Assembly: GCA_017409265.1 (NCBI GenBank)
Contig: JAFQSY010000068.1
Location: 1-44,404, forward strand
Reading direction: 5' to 3'
DNA length: 44,404 nucleotides
From: Clostridia bacterium
GTDB taxonomy: Bacteria; Bacillota; Clostridia; Oscillospirales; Acutalibacteraceae
How positions within the stretch are numbered: position 1 is the stretch's first letter; every line of letters begins with the position of its first letter. The notes below the pieces were generated by a model. That model was not told where the DNA came from. It was given only the letters and a program-made list of their open reading frames with translations, and ran no database searches. The translations under genes and the position numbers were made by a program. Positions 33,134 through 41,590 of this stretch are shown here, in pieces.

Positions 33134-34192
33134 TTAAAGAATTATGAGCTTTTTTTCGCAATTTGTGAGATTTTCACAGCCGTTTTCAGTTATGAACGCC
33201 ATATCTTCAATACGTACGCCAAATTCTGAAGGCAGATAAATTCCCGGCTCAACCGTCACAACATCGCCGATTTGCAGAGTCTGTGCACTCTTCGGCGATA
33301 CCCTCGGCTCTTCGTGGATTTCGATTCCGACTCCGTGACCGGTGCCGTGACCGAAAAATTCACCGTAGCCCGCCTTGGCAATTACATCTCTTGCGGCGGC
33401 ATCGGCATCCTTGCATGCAACACCCGCCTTAAGAATTTCAAGGCTTTTTTTCTGTGCGTTGAGAACGGTTTCATAAACCTCTGCCTGTTTTGACGAAACA
33501 CCGCCGACTGCAACAGTTCTTGTCATATCGCTGTGGTATCCGCCGACTACCGCACCGTAATCCATAGTTATAAAATCGCCGTTTTCGATTTTTTTATAAC
33601 TCGGAACACCGTGGGGCATTGAGGAGTTTTTACCGCTGACGGCAATCGTTTCAAACGAAACGCATTCGGCGCCGTTTCTGAGCATGAAAAAGTCAAGAGT
33701 GAGGGCAATTTCGCGCTCCGTTACCCCCTCTTTTATGAACCCGAGGATATGGTCGAATGCCTTTTCCGCAATAGCCTGCGCCTCAAGGATTTTCTTTTTT
33801 TCTTCTTCACATTTTGTGCGACGAAGAGCATTTACCGCTTCATCGGTCTTTTCGGCTAAACATTCGCAGGGCAGAATCTTCTGCATTTTCATAAATTCCG
33901 AAACACTTAATTTTTCGGACTCGGTAAAAACTTTTTTAATGCCGAGTTTTTCAATATATTCAGGCATTTGCTCCGAAAAGGATTTGAGAAGTACGATTTC
34001 GCTGCATTCCTTGATTTCGTTTTGTGCTGCTTCAATGTATCGGCTGTCAATTAGAAAAACCGCTTCGTTTTCCGTGACAAGCAGATATCCGTCAGACGAT
34101 GCAAAGCCCGTCAGATAACGGCGGTTTTCGGGTGATACAACAAGAAATGCTTCGCCGACATTTAACTGCATTTGTAATTTTTTAATATTCAT
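33134..34192 (-). CDS. pepP: Xaa-Pro aminopeptidase, M24 family
   Basis: Cytosolic dinuclear metallopeptidase releasing N-terminal residues before proline. The 352-residue protein has an N-terminal creatinase-like domain (to about 130) and a pita-bread C-terminal domain with metal ligands in MDYGAVVGGYHSDMTRT, GHGTGHGVG, VEPGIYLP and VRIEDMAFI. The start is ATG 34192 with AGGAG 6 bases before it; the frame is open for 32 more codons but without a site and across the leader hairpin. A hairpin, T tract and promoter lie directly upstream. efp follows. Confidence 0.92.
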   Translation of the reverse strand: MNIKKLQMQLNVGEAFLVVSPENRRYLTGFASSDGYLLVTENEAVFLIDSRYIEAAQNEIKECSEIVLLKSFSEQMPEYIEKLGIKKVFTESEKLSVSEFMKMQKILPCECLAEKTDEAVNALRRTKCEEEKKKILEAQAIAEKAFDHILGFIKEGVTEREIALTLDFFMLRNGAECVSFETIAVSGKNSSMPHGVPSYKKIENGDFITMDYGAVVGGYHSDMTRTVAVGGVSSKQAEVYETVLNAQKKSLEILKAGVACKDADAAARDVIAKAGYGEFFGHGTGHGVGIEIHEEPRVSPKSAQTLQIGDVVTVEPGIYLPSEFGVRIEDMAFITENGCENLTNCEKKLIIL

Positions 34193-34204
34193 AAAACTCT
34201 CCTG

Positions 34205-34246
34205 AAAAAAGATGTACTGCCGAATGTGTGCAGCATTCGGCAGTAC
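34205..34246 (-). terminator. Terminator-like hairpin in the pepP leader
   Basis: On the minus strand, a perfect 13-bp stem GTACTGCCGAATG / CATTCGGCAGTAC (34246-34214) with a 7-base loop is followed by ATC and TTTTTT (34210-34205). The pepP ribosome binding site CAGGAG starts at once after it. It may end apeB transcripts, stabilise the pepP mRNA 5' end, or attenuate pepP-efp. Confidence 0.7.
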
Positions 34247-34259
34247 GTTGGGGAAAGAG

Positions 34260-34288
34260 AAAATAAAAATGAAAAAAGAAGTTGTCAA
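34260..34288 (-). promoter_or_regulatory. Putative promoter of pepP-efp
   Basis: On the minus strand, a perfect TTGACA (34288-34283), 17 bases, TATTTT (34265-34260). Transcription would begin just before the hairpin described above. Confidence 0.6.
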
Positions 34289-34333
34289 TACAAATAATAA
34301 CCGTACATTTGGTTATCTATTTGTATAATATTG
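34286..34333. repeat. Imperfect inverted repeat overlapping the pepP -35
   Basis: Arms CAAATAATAACC (34291-34302) and GGTTAT-C-TATTTG (34311-34323) pair over 12 bp with one bulge, and the pairing resumes with CAATA (34286-34290) and TATTG (34329-34333). It touches the -35 box, so it could be an operator. Confidence 0.5.
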
Positions 34334-34408
34334 TACGAATGCTTTGCATGTGTTGTAGAAATGTTAACAAATTGTAAACAAAATCTGTTTTTCTTCTTTT
34401 TTCGTGCT

Positions 34409-35809
34409 TTACTGCTCTAAAAATGCTTTGAATCCTTTATATGCCATATATACGTCAAGCTTTGCAACGACCTCAAACGGTGCGTGCATCGAAAGCACGG
34501 GAACGCCAACGTCAACAACCTCAACGCCGAGATTTGCAACGTATTTTGCAACGGTTCCGCCGCCGCCCTCATCAACCTTGCCGAGCTCACCTGTCTGCCA
34601 TGCAACCTTTGCCGAGTCAAAAAGATTTCTCATCTTTGCCATAAATTCGGCATTTGCATCATTGGTGCTGCTCTTGCCTCTTGAACCTGTATATTTTGTG
34701 ACAACGATTCCCTTGTTAAGGAATGCTGCGTTCATTTTATCGTGAACAGAAGGATATGTCGGGTCAAAGCCTGCGTTTACATCGGCTGAAAGGCACTCCG
34801 ATGCACGCAACACATCTCTACCCTCAAGACCCTGCGTTTTTGCGATATCCGCGATAAAATGCTTGAGGAAGGCCGAATTAAGACCCGTGTTGCCGTCAGA
34901 ACCGACCTCTTCCTTGTCGGTGATGACAGTAACACTTGTATATTTTGGAGCCTTTGCCTCAAAAGCGGCAATGATTGACGGGTATGCGCACACTCTGTCA
35001 TCATGACCGTATGAGCCTATCATGCTGCGGTCAAAGCCGATATCAACAGCCTTGAAAGCAGGCACCATTTCAAGCTCTGCCGAGAGGAAATCCTCTTCGA
35101 TGATACCATATTTTTCGTTGATAAGTTTCATGATATTGAGCTTGACCATTTCGCTGCCGCCGTCGGTACCGAAAGGACGGCTGCCGACAAGAATGTTGAG
35201 ATTTTCGCCTGCAATCGCCTCATCAAGAGGTCTGCTCGCCTGCTTTTTATCAAGATGGGGAAGAAGGTCTGTAACAACAAAAACAGGGTCGCCCTCATCC
35301 TCACCGAGTCTGACATTCACGCAGCTTCCGTCACGGCGGTAAACAATGCCGTGAAGAGCAAGAGGAATTGCTGTCCACTGATATTTTTTGATTCCGCCGT
35401 AATAGTGAGTCTTGAAGAGTGCAAGCTCCGCATCCTCATAAAGCGGATTGGGCTTGAGGTCAAGGCGGGGTGAATCAATATGCGATGCAACAATTTTTGC
35501 ACCTTTTTCAAGACTCTCCTCGCCAAAGGTGCAGAGAATAAGTGCCTTTGAACGGATATCATAATAAACCTTGTCGCCTGCTTTATAGCTTGCGTTGGGG
35601 TCAAATTCGACATAACCTTCTTTTATTGCAAGCGCCTTTGTATAAGCGGCGGCTTCACGCTCAGTTTTGCATGCATCAAGAAACTTTTTATAGCCCTCGC
35701 AAAACTCATCAGCCTTTGCAATTTCGTTTTCTTCGCAGGTATAAGCAGCATGCTCCTGCTTTGCAAAAAGCTCTTCCTTTAATATTTCTGCCTGTGTTTT
35801 TTCACACAT
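34409..35809 (-). CDS. apeB: M18 family zinc aminopeptidase
   Basis: Zinc-dependent aminopeptidase (aminopeptidase I type), 466 residues, which removes N-terminal acidic or hydrophobic residues from peptides in the cytosol. It has the family blocks IVASHIDSPRLDLKPNP (metal His), TDLLPHL, TDKEEVGSDGNTGLNS, RASECLSADVNAGFDPT and a C-terminal VDVGVPVLSMHAPFEV (metal His). AAAGG lies 8-9 bases before ATG 35809; the ATG at 35818 overlaps that site. The lytic transglycosylase gene ends 15 bases upstream, and no strong terminator follows except the distant hairpin at 34246. Confidence 0.93.
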   Translation of the reverse strand: MCEKTQAEILKEELFAKQEHAAYTCEENEIAKADEFCEGYKKFLDACKTEREAAAYTKALAIKEGYVEFDPNASYKAGDKVYYDIRSKALILCTFGEESLEKGAKIVASHIDSPRLDLKPNPLYEDAELALFKTHYYGGIKKYQWTAIPLALHGIVYRRDGSCVNVRLGEDEGDPVFVVTDLLPHLDKKQASRPLDEAIAGENLNILVGSRPFGTDGGSEMVKLNIMKLINEKYGIIEEDFLSAELEMVPAFKAVDIGFDRSMIGSYGHDDRVCAYPSIIAAFEAKAPKYTSVTVITDKEEVGSDGNTGLNSAFLKHFIADIAKTQGLEGRDVLRASECLSADVNAGFDPTYPSVHDKMNAAFLNKGIVVTKYTGSRGKSSTNDANAEFMAKMRNLFDSAKVAWQTGELGKVDEGGGGTVAKYVANLGVEVVDVGVPVLSMHAPFEVVAKLDVYMAYKGFKAFLEQ

Positions 35810-35824
35810 GACCGTCATCCTTTC

Positions 35825-36382
35825 TTAATAGAGATTATTATAAACATTCAATGCTTTGTTTACTTTTTTAACGTAATGCGCAGTTTCGGGAATGGGAATT
35901 TCATTGAGAGTTTTGCCGTCAGACGATATCTTTTCATCCTCAAGCCACCCGTTGACTCTTCCTCTGCCTGCATGATAAGCGGCAAGGACCGTATCGGTAT
36001 TTTCAAACTCATCGAGAAGATAACCGAGAAAAAACGTGCCGTATTTTACAGACGTTTCGGGGTCGTAAAGACTTAAATCCTTATCCTCTTCGCCGAGCTT
36101 TGTTTTTATCCATTCAAATGTTTCGGGCGTCATCTGCATAAGACCAACTGCGTCTGCATCAGAAACGGCATTCGGATTAAATGAGCTTTCGGTTTTTATC
36201 ACGGCATAGACAAGCTCACTTTCAACACCGTATTCTCCGCTGTATTTTTCAACATATTCGGTGTATTTCATCGGATAGGCAAGCTTCATGAGCGTTTTGC
36301 CCGTCACGGAAAATGCAGCGAATAAAACAGCGGCGGAAAATAAAATTATGATTGCTGTTTTAATTTTGCCTTTTTTCGTCAT
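35825..36382 (-). CDS. SLT-type lytic transglycosylase
   Basis: Membrane-anchored enzyme that cleaves peptidoglycan glycan chains. The 185-residue protein has one N-terminal membrane segment (about 8-25) and an SLT domain (about 40-180) with VIKTESSFNP (catalytic Glu 65), AVGLMQMTPETF, YGTFFLGYLL and AAYHAGRGRVNGW. This short anchored form is common in Clostridia. AAAGG precedes ATG 36382. It follows the Sua5-CoaE gene by 21 bases in one minus-strand run. Confidence 0.92.
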   Translation of the reverse strand: MTKKGKIKTAIIILFSAAVLFAAFSVTGKTLMKLAYPMKYTEYVEKYSGEYGVESELVYAVIKTESSFNPNAVSDADAVGLMQMTPETFEWIKTKLGEEDKDLSLYDPETSVKYGTFFLGYLLDEFENTDTVLAAYHAGRGRVNGWLEDEKISSDGKTLNEIPIPETAHYVKKVNKALNVYNNLY

Positions 36383-36403
36383 AAAAAACCTTTCAGGGAT
36401 TGT

Positions 36404-37996
36404 TTAATGTAATATGCCGATTATCTGAGCTTCAATATCCGTACCGACGTTGTTATTAATAATGATATCCGATTTTTCGGTGTAATATTCCGTCGAGGGC
36501 TGGGCATTTATGCGCAGCCTTGCATCAGATTCCGATATCGAATCACGCTTCATTATTCTTTCAAGACGTGTTTTCTCATCGGCAACAACGCAGATATTCT
36601 TTTCACATACCGCAACAAGCGGACTGTCAAACAGCAGCGCCGCATCAATCACAGCCGCCTTTGCACCGCTCTTTTCGGCGGTATGTATCTCTTCGATTGC
36701 AAGGCGTGTTATTTCGGGATGGGTTATTGCACTCAAAGCCTTTGTGCCTTCGGGAGTCGAAAAAGCCCGCCTTGCAAGCTCACGTCGGTCAAGAACACTG
36801 TCTTTGATAATATCCGCACCGAATCTTTTTGAAAGCATGGCAATAACCTCGGGGTTTTCAACGGCTTTTCTTGCGAGAATATCGGTGTCAACTATATGAC
36901 AGCCTTTTTTTAATAGTATTTCTCCGACGGTTGTTTTGCCTGCACCCGTCTGACCCGTAAGCCCGATAACGGGAATGCTTATATCCAAATCAATCACACG
37001 GAAAGCGGCAGAGCGCAAAAGTCTGTTATAGACAGCAAGACCGACTCCGCTTGTAATCGGGCATCTTACAAATGCTTTTTCGCAGCCGATTGCATCAACC
37101 TCACGCAGAGCATCAAAAATCATGTGTGCCTGCGAGATATCGTCATTCTCTTTTCCGTATTCGATATATTTCTCAAAGTGCTTTCCCTCTCCCTCAAAGC
37201 AGACGGCGCAGACCGTTTCTTTTTGGGCAAGAAGGAAATTTTTATACTGTTCAAAGCTGCCTTTAATTATCGTGACCTGTGCAGCAGGAGCATAATGCTT
37301 ATATTTCATGCCGGGGGACTCCGCCTTTTCACCCTCACGGAGCTTTTCAAAAACAGCAGGTGAAATCTGAATTGCACCAAGCACCGCTTCAAGCTGCTCG
37401 GGGGTAATTCCGCCGGGTCTTAAAAGAGTCGGCGGCTCTGTTGCGAGAGTCACAACAGTTGACTCAACGCCGACGGAGCATTCTCCGCCGTCAACAACGG
37501 CATCAATTTTTCCGTCAAGATCCTCAATAACGTGCGATGCCTTTGTGGGGCTGGGTTTTCCCGATGCATTTGCACTCGGCGCCGCAAGCGGCAAGCCCGA
37601 TTCCATTATGATTTCCCTTGCACATTCGTGCGACGGCATGCGTATTGCAACCGTATCAAGCCCTGCGCTGACCTCATTCGGGATAAGCGCCGATTTTTTC
37701 ATTATAACCGTCAGCGGACCGGGCCAATATTCTTTTGCAAGCGAATATACTCTCGGGTCAACCTTTTCAACAAGCGGCTCAATCTCCTCAAGCGATGCAA
37801 CATGGACAATCAGCGGATTATCCTGCGGTCTGCCCTTGGCAATAAAAATCTTTCTGACCGCTTCGCCGTCAAGTGCATTGGCTGCAAGACCGTAAACAGT
37901 TTCTGTGGGTATGGCAACAAGACCGCCGTTTTTCAATATTTCGGCAGCCGTGCTGATTGATTTTTTATCATTGGATTTCAAATAAAGTGTTTTCAT
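36404..37996 (-). CDS. Sua5/TsaC-CoaE fusion: threonylcarbamoyl-AMP synthase plus dephospho-CoA kinase
   Basis: A 530-residue fusion of two essential enzymes. Residues 1-205 are a YrdC/Sua5 domain with KSISTAAEIL, VAIPTETVYGLAA and KGRPQDNPLIVHV, which makes threonylcarbamoyl-AMP for the tRNA t6A modification. The Sua5 linker ESPGMKYKHYAP (227-238) and C-terminal domain run to about 340. Residues 342-530 are a complete dephospho-CoA kinase with P-loop GLTGQTGAGKTT, VDTD, THPEI and LERIMKRD. Both halves keep their key motifs. Few other bases separate it from prfA (3-base gap), and a separate coaE is not seen in the window. Start ATG 37996 has only a weak GTGAG site, suggesting coupling to prfA. 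Confidence 0.9.
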   Translation of the reverse strand: MKTLYLKSNDKKSISTAAEILKNGGLVAIPTETVYGLAANALDGEAVRKIFIAKGRPQDNPLIVHVASLEEIEPLVEKVDPRVYSLAKEYWPGPLTVIMKKSALIPNEVSAGLDTVAIRMPSHECAREIIMESGLPLAAPSANASGKPSPTKASHVIEDLDGKIDAVVDGGECSVGVESTVVTLATEPPTLLRPGGITPEQLEAVLGAIQISPAVFEKLREGEKAESPGMKYKHYAPAAQVTIIKGSFEQYKNFLLAQKETVCAVCFEGEGKHFEKYIEYGKENDDISQAHMIFDALREVDAIGCEKAFVRCPITSGVGLAVYNRLLRSAAFRVIDLDISIPVIGLTGQTGAGKTTVGEILLKKGCHIVDTDILARKAVENPEVIAMLSKRFGADIIKDSVLDRRELARRAFSTPEGTKALSAITHPEITRLAIEEIHTAEKSGAKAAVIDAALLFDSPLVAVCEKNICVVADEKTRLERIMKRDSISESDARLRINAQPSTEYYTEKSDIIINNNVGTDIEAQIIGILH

Positions 37997-37999
37997 CTT

Positions 38000-39067
38000 T
38001 TACTCACTTTTTAATTTTTCCGCTGTATCGGCGGTTATCAAAGCGTCAATAATCTCATCAAGGTCACCGTTGAGGATTGCCTCAATTTTATAAAGGGTGA
38101 GATTGATTCTGTGGTCGCTGACTCTGCCCTGCGGATAGTTATAGGTTCGGATTCTCTCGCTTCTGTCGCCCGTGCCGACCTGCGCCTTGCGCTCGCCCGC
38201 AATGGCATCATGCTGCTTTTCTCTTTCAGCTTCAAGAATTTTTGAACGGAGAATCTTCATCGCTCTGTCTTTATTTTTATGCTGACTGCGCTCATCCTGG
38301 CATTCAACAACCGTTCCCGTCGGAATATGCGTTATGCGGATTGCACTTTCGGTTTTATTGACGTGCTGGCCGCCTGCACCGCCCGAACGGTAGGTGTCAA
38401 TCTGCAAATCGGCAGGGTTGATTTCAATATCAACCTCTTCCGCCTCGGGAAGAACGGCAACCGTTACCGTTGAGGTATGAATCCTGCCCTGACTTTCGGT
38501 TTCGGGCACTCGCTGAACTCTGTGCACTCCGCTCTCAAACTTGAAGCGTGAATATGCGCCCTCTCCCTCAATCATAAAGCTGATTTCTTTAAATCCGCCG
38601 AGCTCCGTGGGATTGGAATTGAGAATTTCGCTCTTCCAGCCCTTTGCCTCGCCGTACATTGAATACATTCTGAACAACACGCCTGCAAAGAGCGATGCTT
38701 CCTCGCCACCTGCGCCGCCTCTTATTTCAACGATAACGTTCTTATCATCGTTGGGGTCACGGGGCAGAAGAAGAATTTTAAGCTCCTCACGGAAGATTTC
38801 AACCTGCTCTCCCGCCTGTTCAAACTCCTCCTGAACCATTTCACGGAAATCCTTTTCCATTCCGCCTGCATCAAGCATCTCCCTTGCCTCCTGCAAGGTT
38901 GCCTGCGCAGCTTTAAGCTCACGGTATTTTTCAACAATCGGGGTTAAAACCTTAAGCTCCTGCATAAACTTTTTATATTGCGCCATATCCGAAACAACAT
39001 CGGCTTCGCAGAGCTTTTCGTTTATAAATTCAAAGCGTTCATCTACTTTTACAAGTTTATCAAGCAT
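38000..39067 (-). CDS. prfA: Peptide chain release factor 1
   Basis: Recognises UAA and UAG stop codons and triggers peptide release. The 355-residue protein has the class I GGQ motif in RSGGAGGQHVNKTESAIRI and the N-terminal, helical and codon-recognition domains of RF1 length, with GGAGGEEASLFAG and HRVQRVPETESQGRIHTS. GAGGAA precedes ATG 39067. It is tightly packed between DUF951 (3 bases) and the Sua5-CoaE gene; in many Firmicutes prfA neighbours prmC and sua5, and here prmC is absent. Confidence 0.97.
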   Translation of the reverse strand: MLDKLVKVDERFEFINEKLCEADVVSDMAQYKKFMQELKVLTPIVEKYRELKAAQATLQEAREMLDAGGMEKDFREMVQEEFEQAGEQVEIFREELKILLLPRDPNDDKNVIVEIRGGAGGEEASLFAGVLFRMYSMYGEAKGWKSEILNSNPTELGGFKEISFMIEGEGAYSRFKFESGVHRVQRVPETESQGRIHTSTVTVAVLPEAEEVDIEINPADLQIDTYRSGGAGGQHVNKTESAIRITHIPTGTVVECQDERSQHKNKDRAMKILRSKILEAEREKQHDAIAGERKAQVGTGDRSERIRTYNYPQGRVSDHRINLTLYKIEAILNGDLDEIIDALITADTAEKLKSE

Positions 39068-39070
39068 AAA

Positions 39071-39256
39071 TTATTCCTCATCACGGATTATTTTTTTGAT
39101 GTTTTTTTCAACCTTGACTCTTTCAAGCATAACCTCTCTGCCGCATCCCACGCATCTTATGCGGAAATCCGCACCGATACGCAAAACGGTAAACTTATCC
39201 TCGCCGCAGGGATGCTTTTTTTTCATTAAAAGTATGTCGCCTACTCTTACATCCAT
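39071..39256 (-). CDS. DUF951 family protein
   Basis: A 61-residue conserved protein with the DUF951 pattern: VRVGDILLMKKKHPCG, then a CxxC pair (RCVGCGREVMLERVKVEKNIKKI), which may bind metal or nucleic acid. Function unknown. The start is ATG 39256 with a GGAG site 8 bases before it; an in-frame codon 13 codons upstream lacks one. prfA starts 3 bases after its stop, so the two are cotranscribed. Confidence 0.87.
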   Translation of the reverse strand: MDVRVGDILLMKKKHPCGEDKFTVLRIGADFRIRCVGCGREVMLERVKVEKNIKKIIRDEE

Positions 39257-39404
39257 AAATAACACTCCGAAATTTATTAAAATAATATAACACAAATTAT
39301 AATTAAAGTATATGCATGTGTAAAATTTTTTGGAATTTTCCGGCAGTTAAAGCCATATATTTTAACATTGAAAAACAGCCGTAAAGGCGGAATGGTGGTC
39401 AGAA

Positions 39405-40328
39405 ATGAGAATATTCAAACCCGAGGGGCAAATTATAACAACAGACGAAAACAAACGCTTTCTTTCAAATCCGTTTGCTCTGCGAGATGCTTTTTATTCC
39501 GAAGCAATGCTTGAGGGGCGTGTCACACGCTGTGACAGCGAGCATAACCTTCACGTTGATTTGGGCTGCATGAAAGGCATTATCCCCAGAAACGAAGGCG
39601 CTGTCGGAATAGAAGAGGGCACCGTCAGAGATATCGCTCTGATTTCAAGGGTCAACAAGCCCGTTGCCTTTGTTATCACAGGCTTCCGTTCCGACGGAAA
39701 CGGCGGCACACTTGCTCTTTTAAGTCGAAAAAGAGTCCAGAACGATTGCTCACGGGAATATATTTCATCGCTTCGTGCAGGCGATGTTATCCCCGCAACA
39801 GTCACACATATTGAGGGCTTCGGCGTTTTCTGCGACATCGGAGCAGGCATAAGCGCACTCATGCCGATTGACAGCATTTCCGTTTCACGCATTCCGCACC
39901 CGAGTGCAAGATTCATGCCGGGGCAGAATATTTTTGCAGTTGTGAAAGGCATTGACGAAAACGGAAGAATTACCCTTAGCCATAAGGAACTGCTCGGTAC
40001 GTGGGAGGAAAACGCCGCCATGTTCTCCGTCGGCGAAACCGTTCCCGGAATAGTCCGTTCGGTTGAAAAATACGGAATTTTTGTTGAGCTTGCGCCTAAT
40101 CTCGCAGGGCTTGCCGAATTTTCCGACGGAGTTGAGGCAGGCTGCCATGCGAGCGTATATATCAAAAGCATTATTCCTTCAAAAATGAAAATCAAGCTGA
40201 TTATCGTTGACTGCTTTGATGCGGATTATCCTGTTGAAGCTCCTAAATATTTCATAAAAAGCGGCAGAATTGACCGCTGGATTTATTCGCCTGAAATAAG
40301 CGATAAGGTTATTGAAAGCGAGTTCTGA
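39405..40328 (+). CDS. S1 RNA-binding domain protein
   Basis: A 307-residue protein of S1-like OB folds. The first (about 30-95) contains LEGRVTRCDSEHNLHVDLGCMKGIIPR, the second (about 125-195) GDVIPATVTHIEGFGVFCDIG, the third (about 210-275) GETVPGIVRSVEKYGIFVEL. It resembles the short S1-family proteins of Clostridia thought to help translation or RNA decay rather than full-length ribosomal S1. The ribosome binding site is modest (GGCGG or GGTGG). It is convergent with mnmA, and the two stops are only 2 bases apart. Confidence 0.83.
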   Translation: MRIFKPEGQIITTDENKRFLSNPFALRDAFYSEAMLEGRVTRCDSEHNLHVDLGCMKGIIPRNEGAVGIEEGTVRDIALISRVNKPVAFVITGFRSDGNGGTLALLSRKRVQNDCSREYISSLRAGDVIPATVTHIEGFGVFCDIGAGISALMPIDSISVSRIPHPSARFMPGQNIFAVVKGIDENGRITLSHKELLGTWEENAAMFSVGETVPGIVRSVEKYGIFVELAPNLAGLAEFSDGVEAGCHASVYIKSIIPSKMKIKLIIVDCFDADYPVEAPKYFIKSGRIDRWIYSPEISDKVIESEF

Positions 40329-40330
40329 TA

Positions 40331-41371
40331 TCACTGTTGCAAAGCAACAACAATCCTTCCTCCGCCGACAACAACATCGCCGTCATAGAAAACGGCGCTC
40401 TGTCCCGGAGTTACGGAGCGCTGCGGTTCATCAAAAATAACGGTAACGCTGCCGTCATTGTTCGGAGTAATCAGCGCAGGCTGTTCTTTTGCCTTGAACC
40501 GGATTTTTACGTTTGCTCTTATCGGCTCCGTCAGAGCCTCAACAGAGATAAAATTGGTTCTGTCAGCAACAAATCCAATGCTGTACTGGCTACCGTTTTC
40601 GCCGATTGTGACGGTGTTATCCGCAGCATTCATGGCGGTTACAAACATCGGCTTTCCGAAAGCACCGAGTCCCTTGCGCTGACCGATTGTATAGTTAATT
40701 ATGCCGCTGTGTTCGCCGAGAACGTTGCCGTCTTTATCAATGAAATTCCCTTTCGGCGAAGATATGCCGAGAGAAGAAAGATATGCAATATAATCATCAT
40801 TCGGAACAAAGCAGATTTCCTGGCTGTCGCCCTTTCGGGCAACGGGAAGTCCTGCTTTTTCCGCTTTTTCACGGATTTCGTCTTTTTGCATCCCCTCAAG
40901 AGGAAAAATTGCTCTTGAGAGCTGAATTTGGCTGAGTCTGTAAAGAAAATAGCTCTGGTCTTTTGCGCTCTCAGAGCGTTTAAGCAGAAATCTGCCGTCT
41001 TTCTCTTCAATTTTTGCGTAGTGACCCGTTGCGATTCCGTCGCAGCCGATTTCGAGCGCATAATCAAGAAGCGTTCCGAATTTTACGGCACTGTTGCATT
41101 CAACGCAGGGGTTCGGAGTCCTTGCGGCAAGATATTCACTGACAAACGGCTCAATAACGTTTTTTTTGAAATAATCACGACGGTCAAGAATCTTCAGCTC
41201 AATTCCAAGGCAGTCAGCAATTCTCTGTGCATCGGCGATATCGGAATCCGCATAATTTCCGGGCTTCAGGCGCAGGATAACACCCGTAACATCATAGCCC
41301 TGCTCAAGCAAAAGCAACGCCGCCGCGCTGCTGTCAACACCGCCGCTGAGTCCGACTGCAAGTCTTTTCAT
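40331..41371 (-). CDS. mnmA: tRNA-specific 2-thiouridylase
   Basis: Adds sulfur to U34 of tRNA-Lys, -Glu and -Gln. The 346-residue protein has the PP-loop SGGVDSS (9-15), catalytic Cys 89 in NPCVECN and the second active-site Cys 187 in EICFVP, then the C-terminal beta-barrel domain with YTIGQRKGLG. GGAGGG lies before ATG 41371. It is monocistronic, and the 219-base upstream gap also holds the divergent PHP promoter. Confidence 0.96.
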   Translation of the reverse strand: MKRLAVGLSGGVDSSAAALLLLEQGYDVTGVILRLKPGNYADSDIADAQRIADCLGIELKILDRRDYFKKNVIEPFVSEYLAARTPNPCVECNSAVKFGTLLDYALEIGCDGIATGHYAKIEEKDGRFLLKRSESAKDQSYFLYRLSQIQLSRAIFPLEGMQKDEIREKAEKAGLPVARKGDSQEICFVPNDDYIAYLSSLGISSPKGNFIDKDGNVLGEHSGIINYTIGQRKGLGAFGKPMFVTAMNAADNTVTIGENGSQYSIGFVADRTNFISVEALTEPIRANVKIRFKAKEQPALITPNNDGSVTVIFDEPQRSVTPGQSAVFYDGDVVVGGGRIVVALQQ

Positions 41372-41514
41372 TTTCGACCCTCCGTTATTTTCTTTGCTGA
41401 AATTTAAGAATATTATTATAACACATATAAAGCAAAAATCAAACCTATTAACAAAAATAGCAATAAAATAATTAAAATTTATACAAAAAATTTTACTCTT
41501 AATTCAAAAAATAC

Positions 41515-41543
41515 TTGCACAAAATTTACTGTTGTTGTATAAT
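41515..41543 (+). promoter_or_regulatory. Sigma-A-type promoter for the PHP operon
   Basis: TTGCAC (41515-41520), 17 bases, TATAAT (41538-41543), 47 bases before ATG 41591. Confidence 0.8.
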
Positions 41544-41590
41544 TATTGTATATTAGGAGATTGTGCGATTTTTTGAAAGAGGTAAAGATT

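Noticed and set aside
39551-40195. Open frame of 214 codons antisense to the S1-domain gene
   Set aside because: No ribosome binding site and no domain; the S1 frame explains the region.
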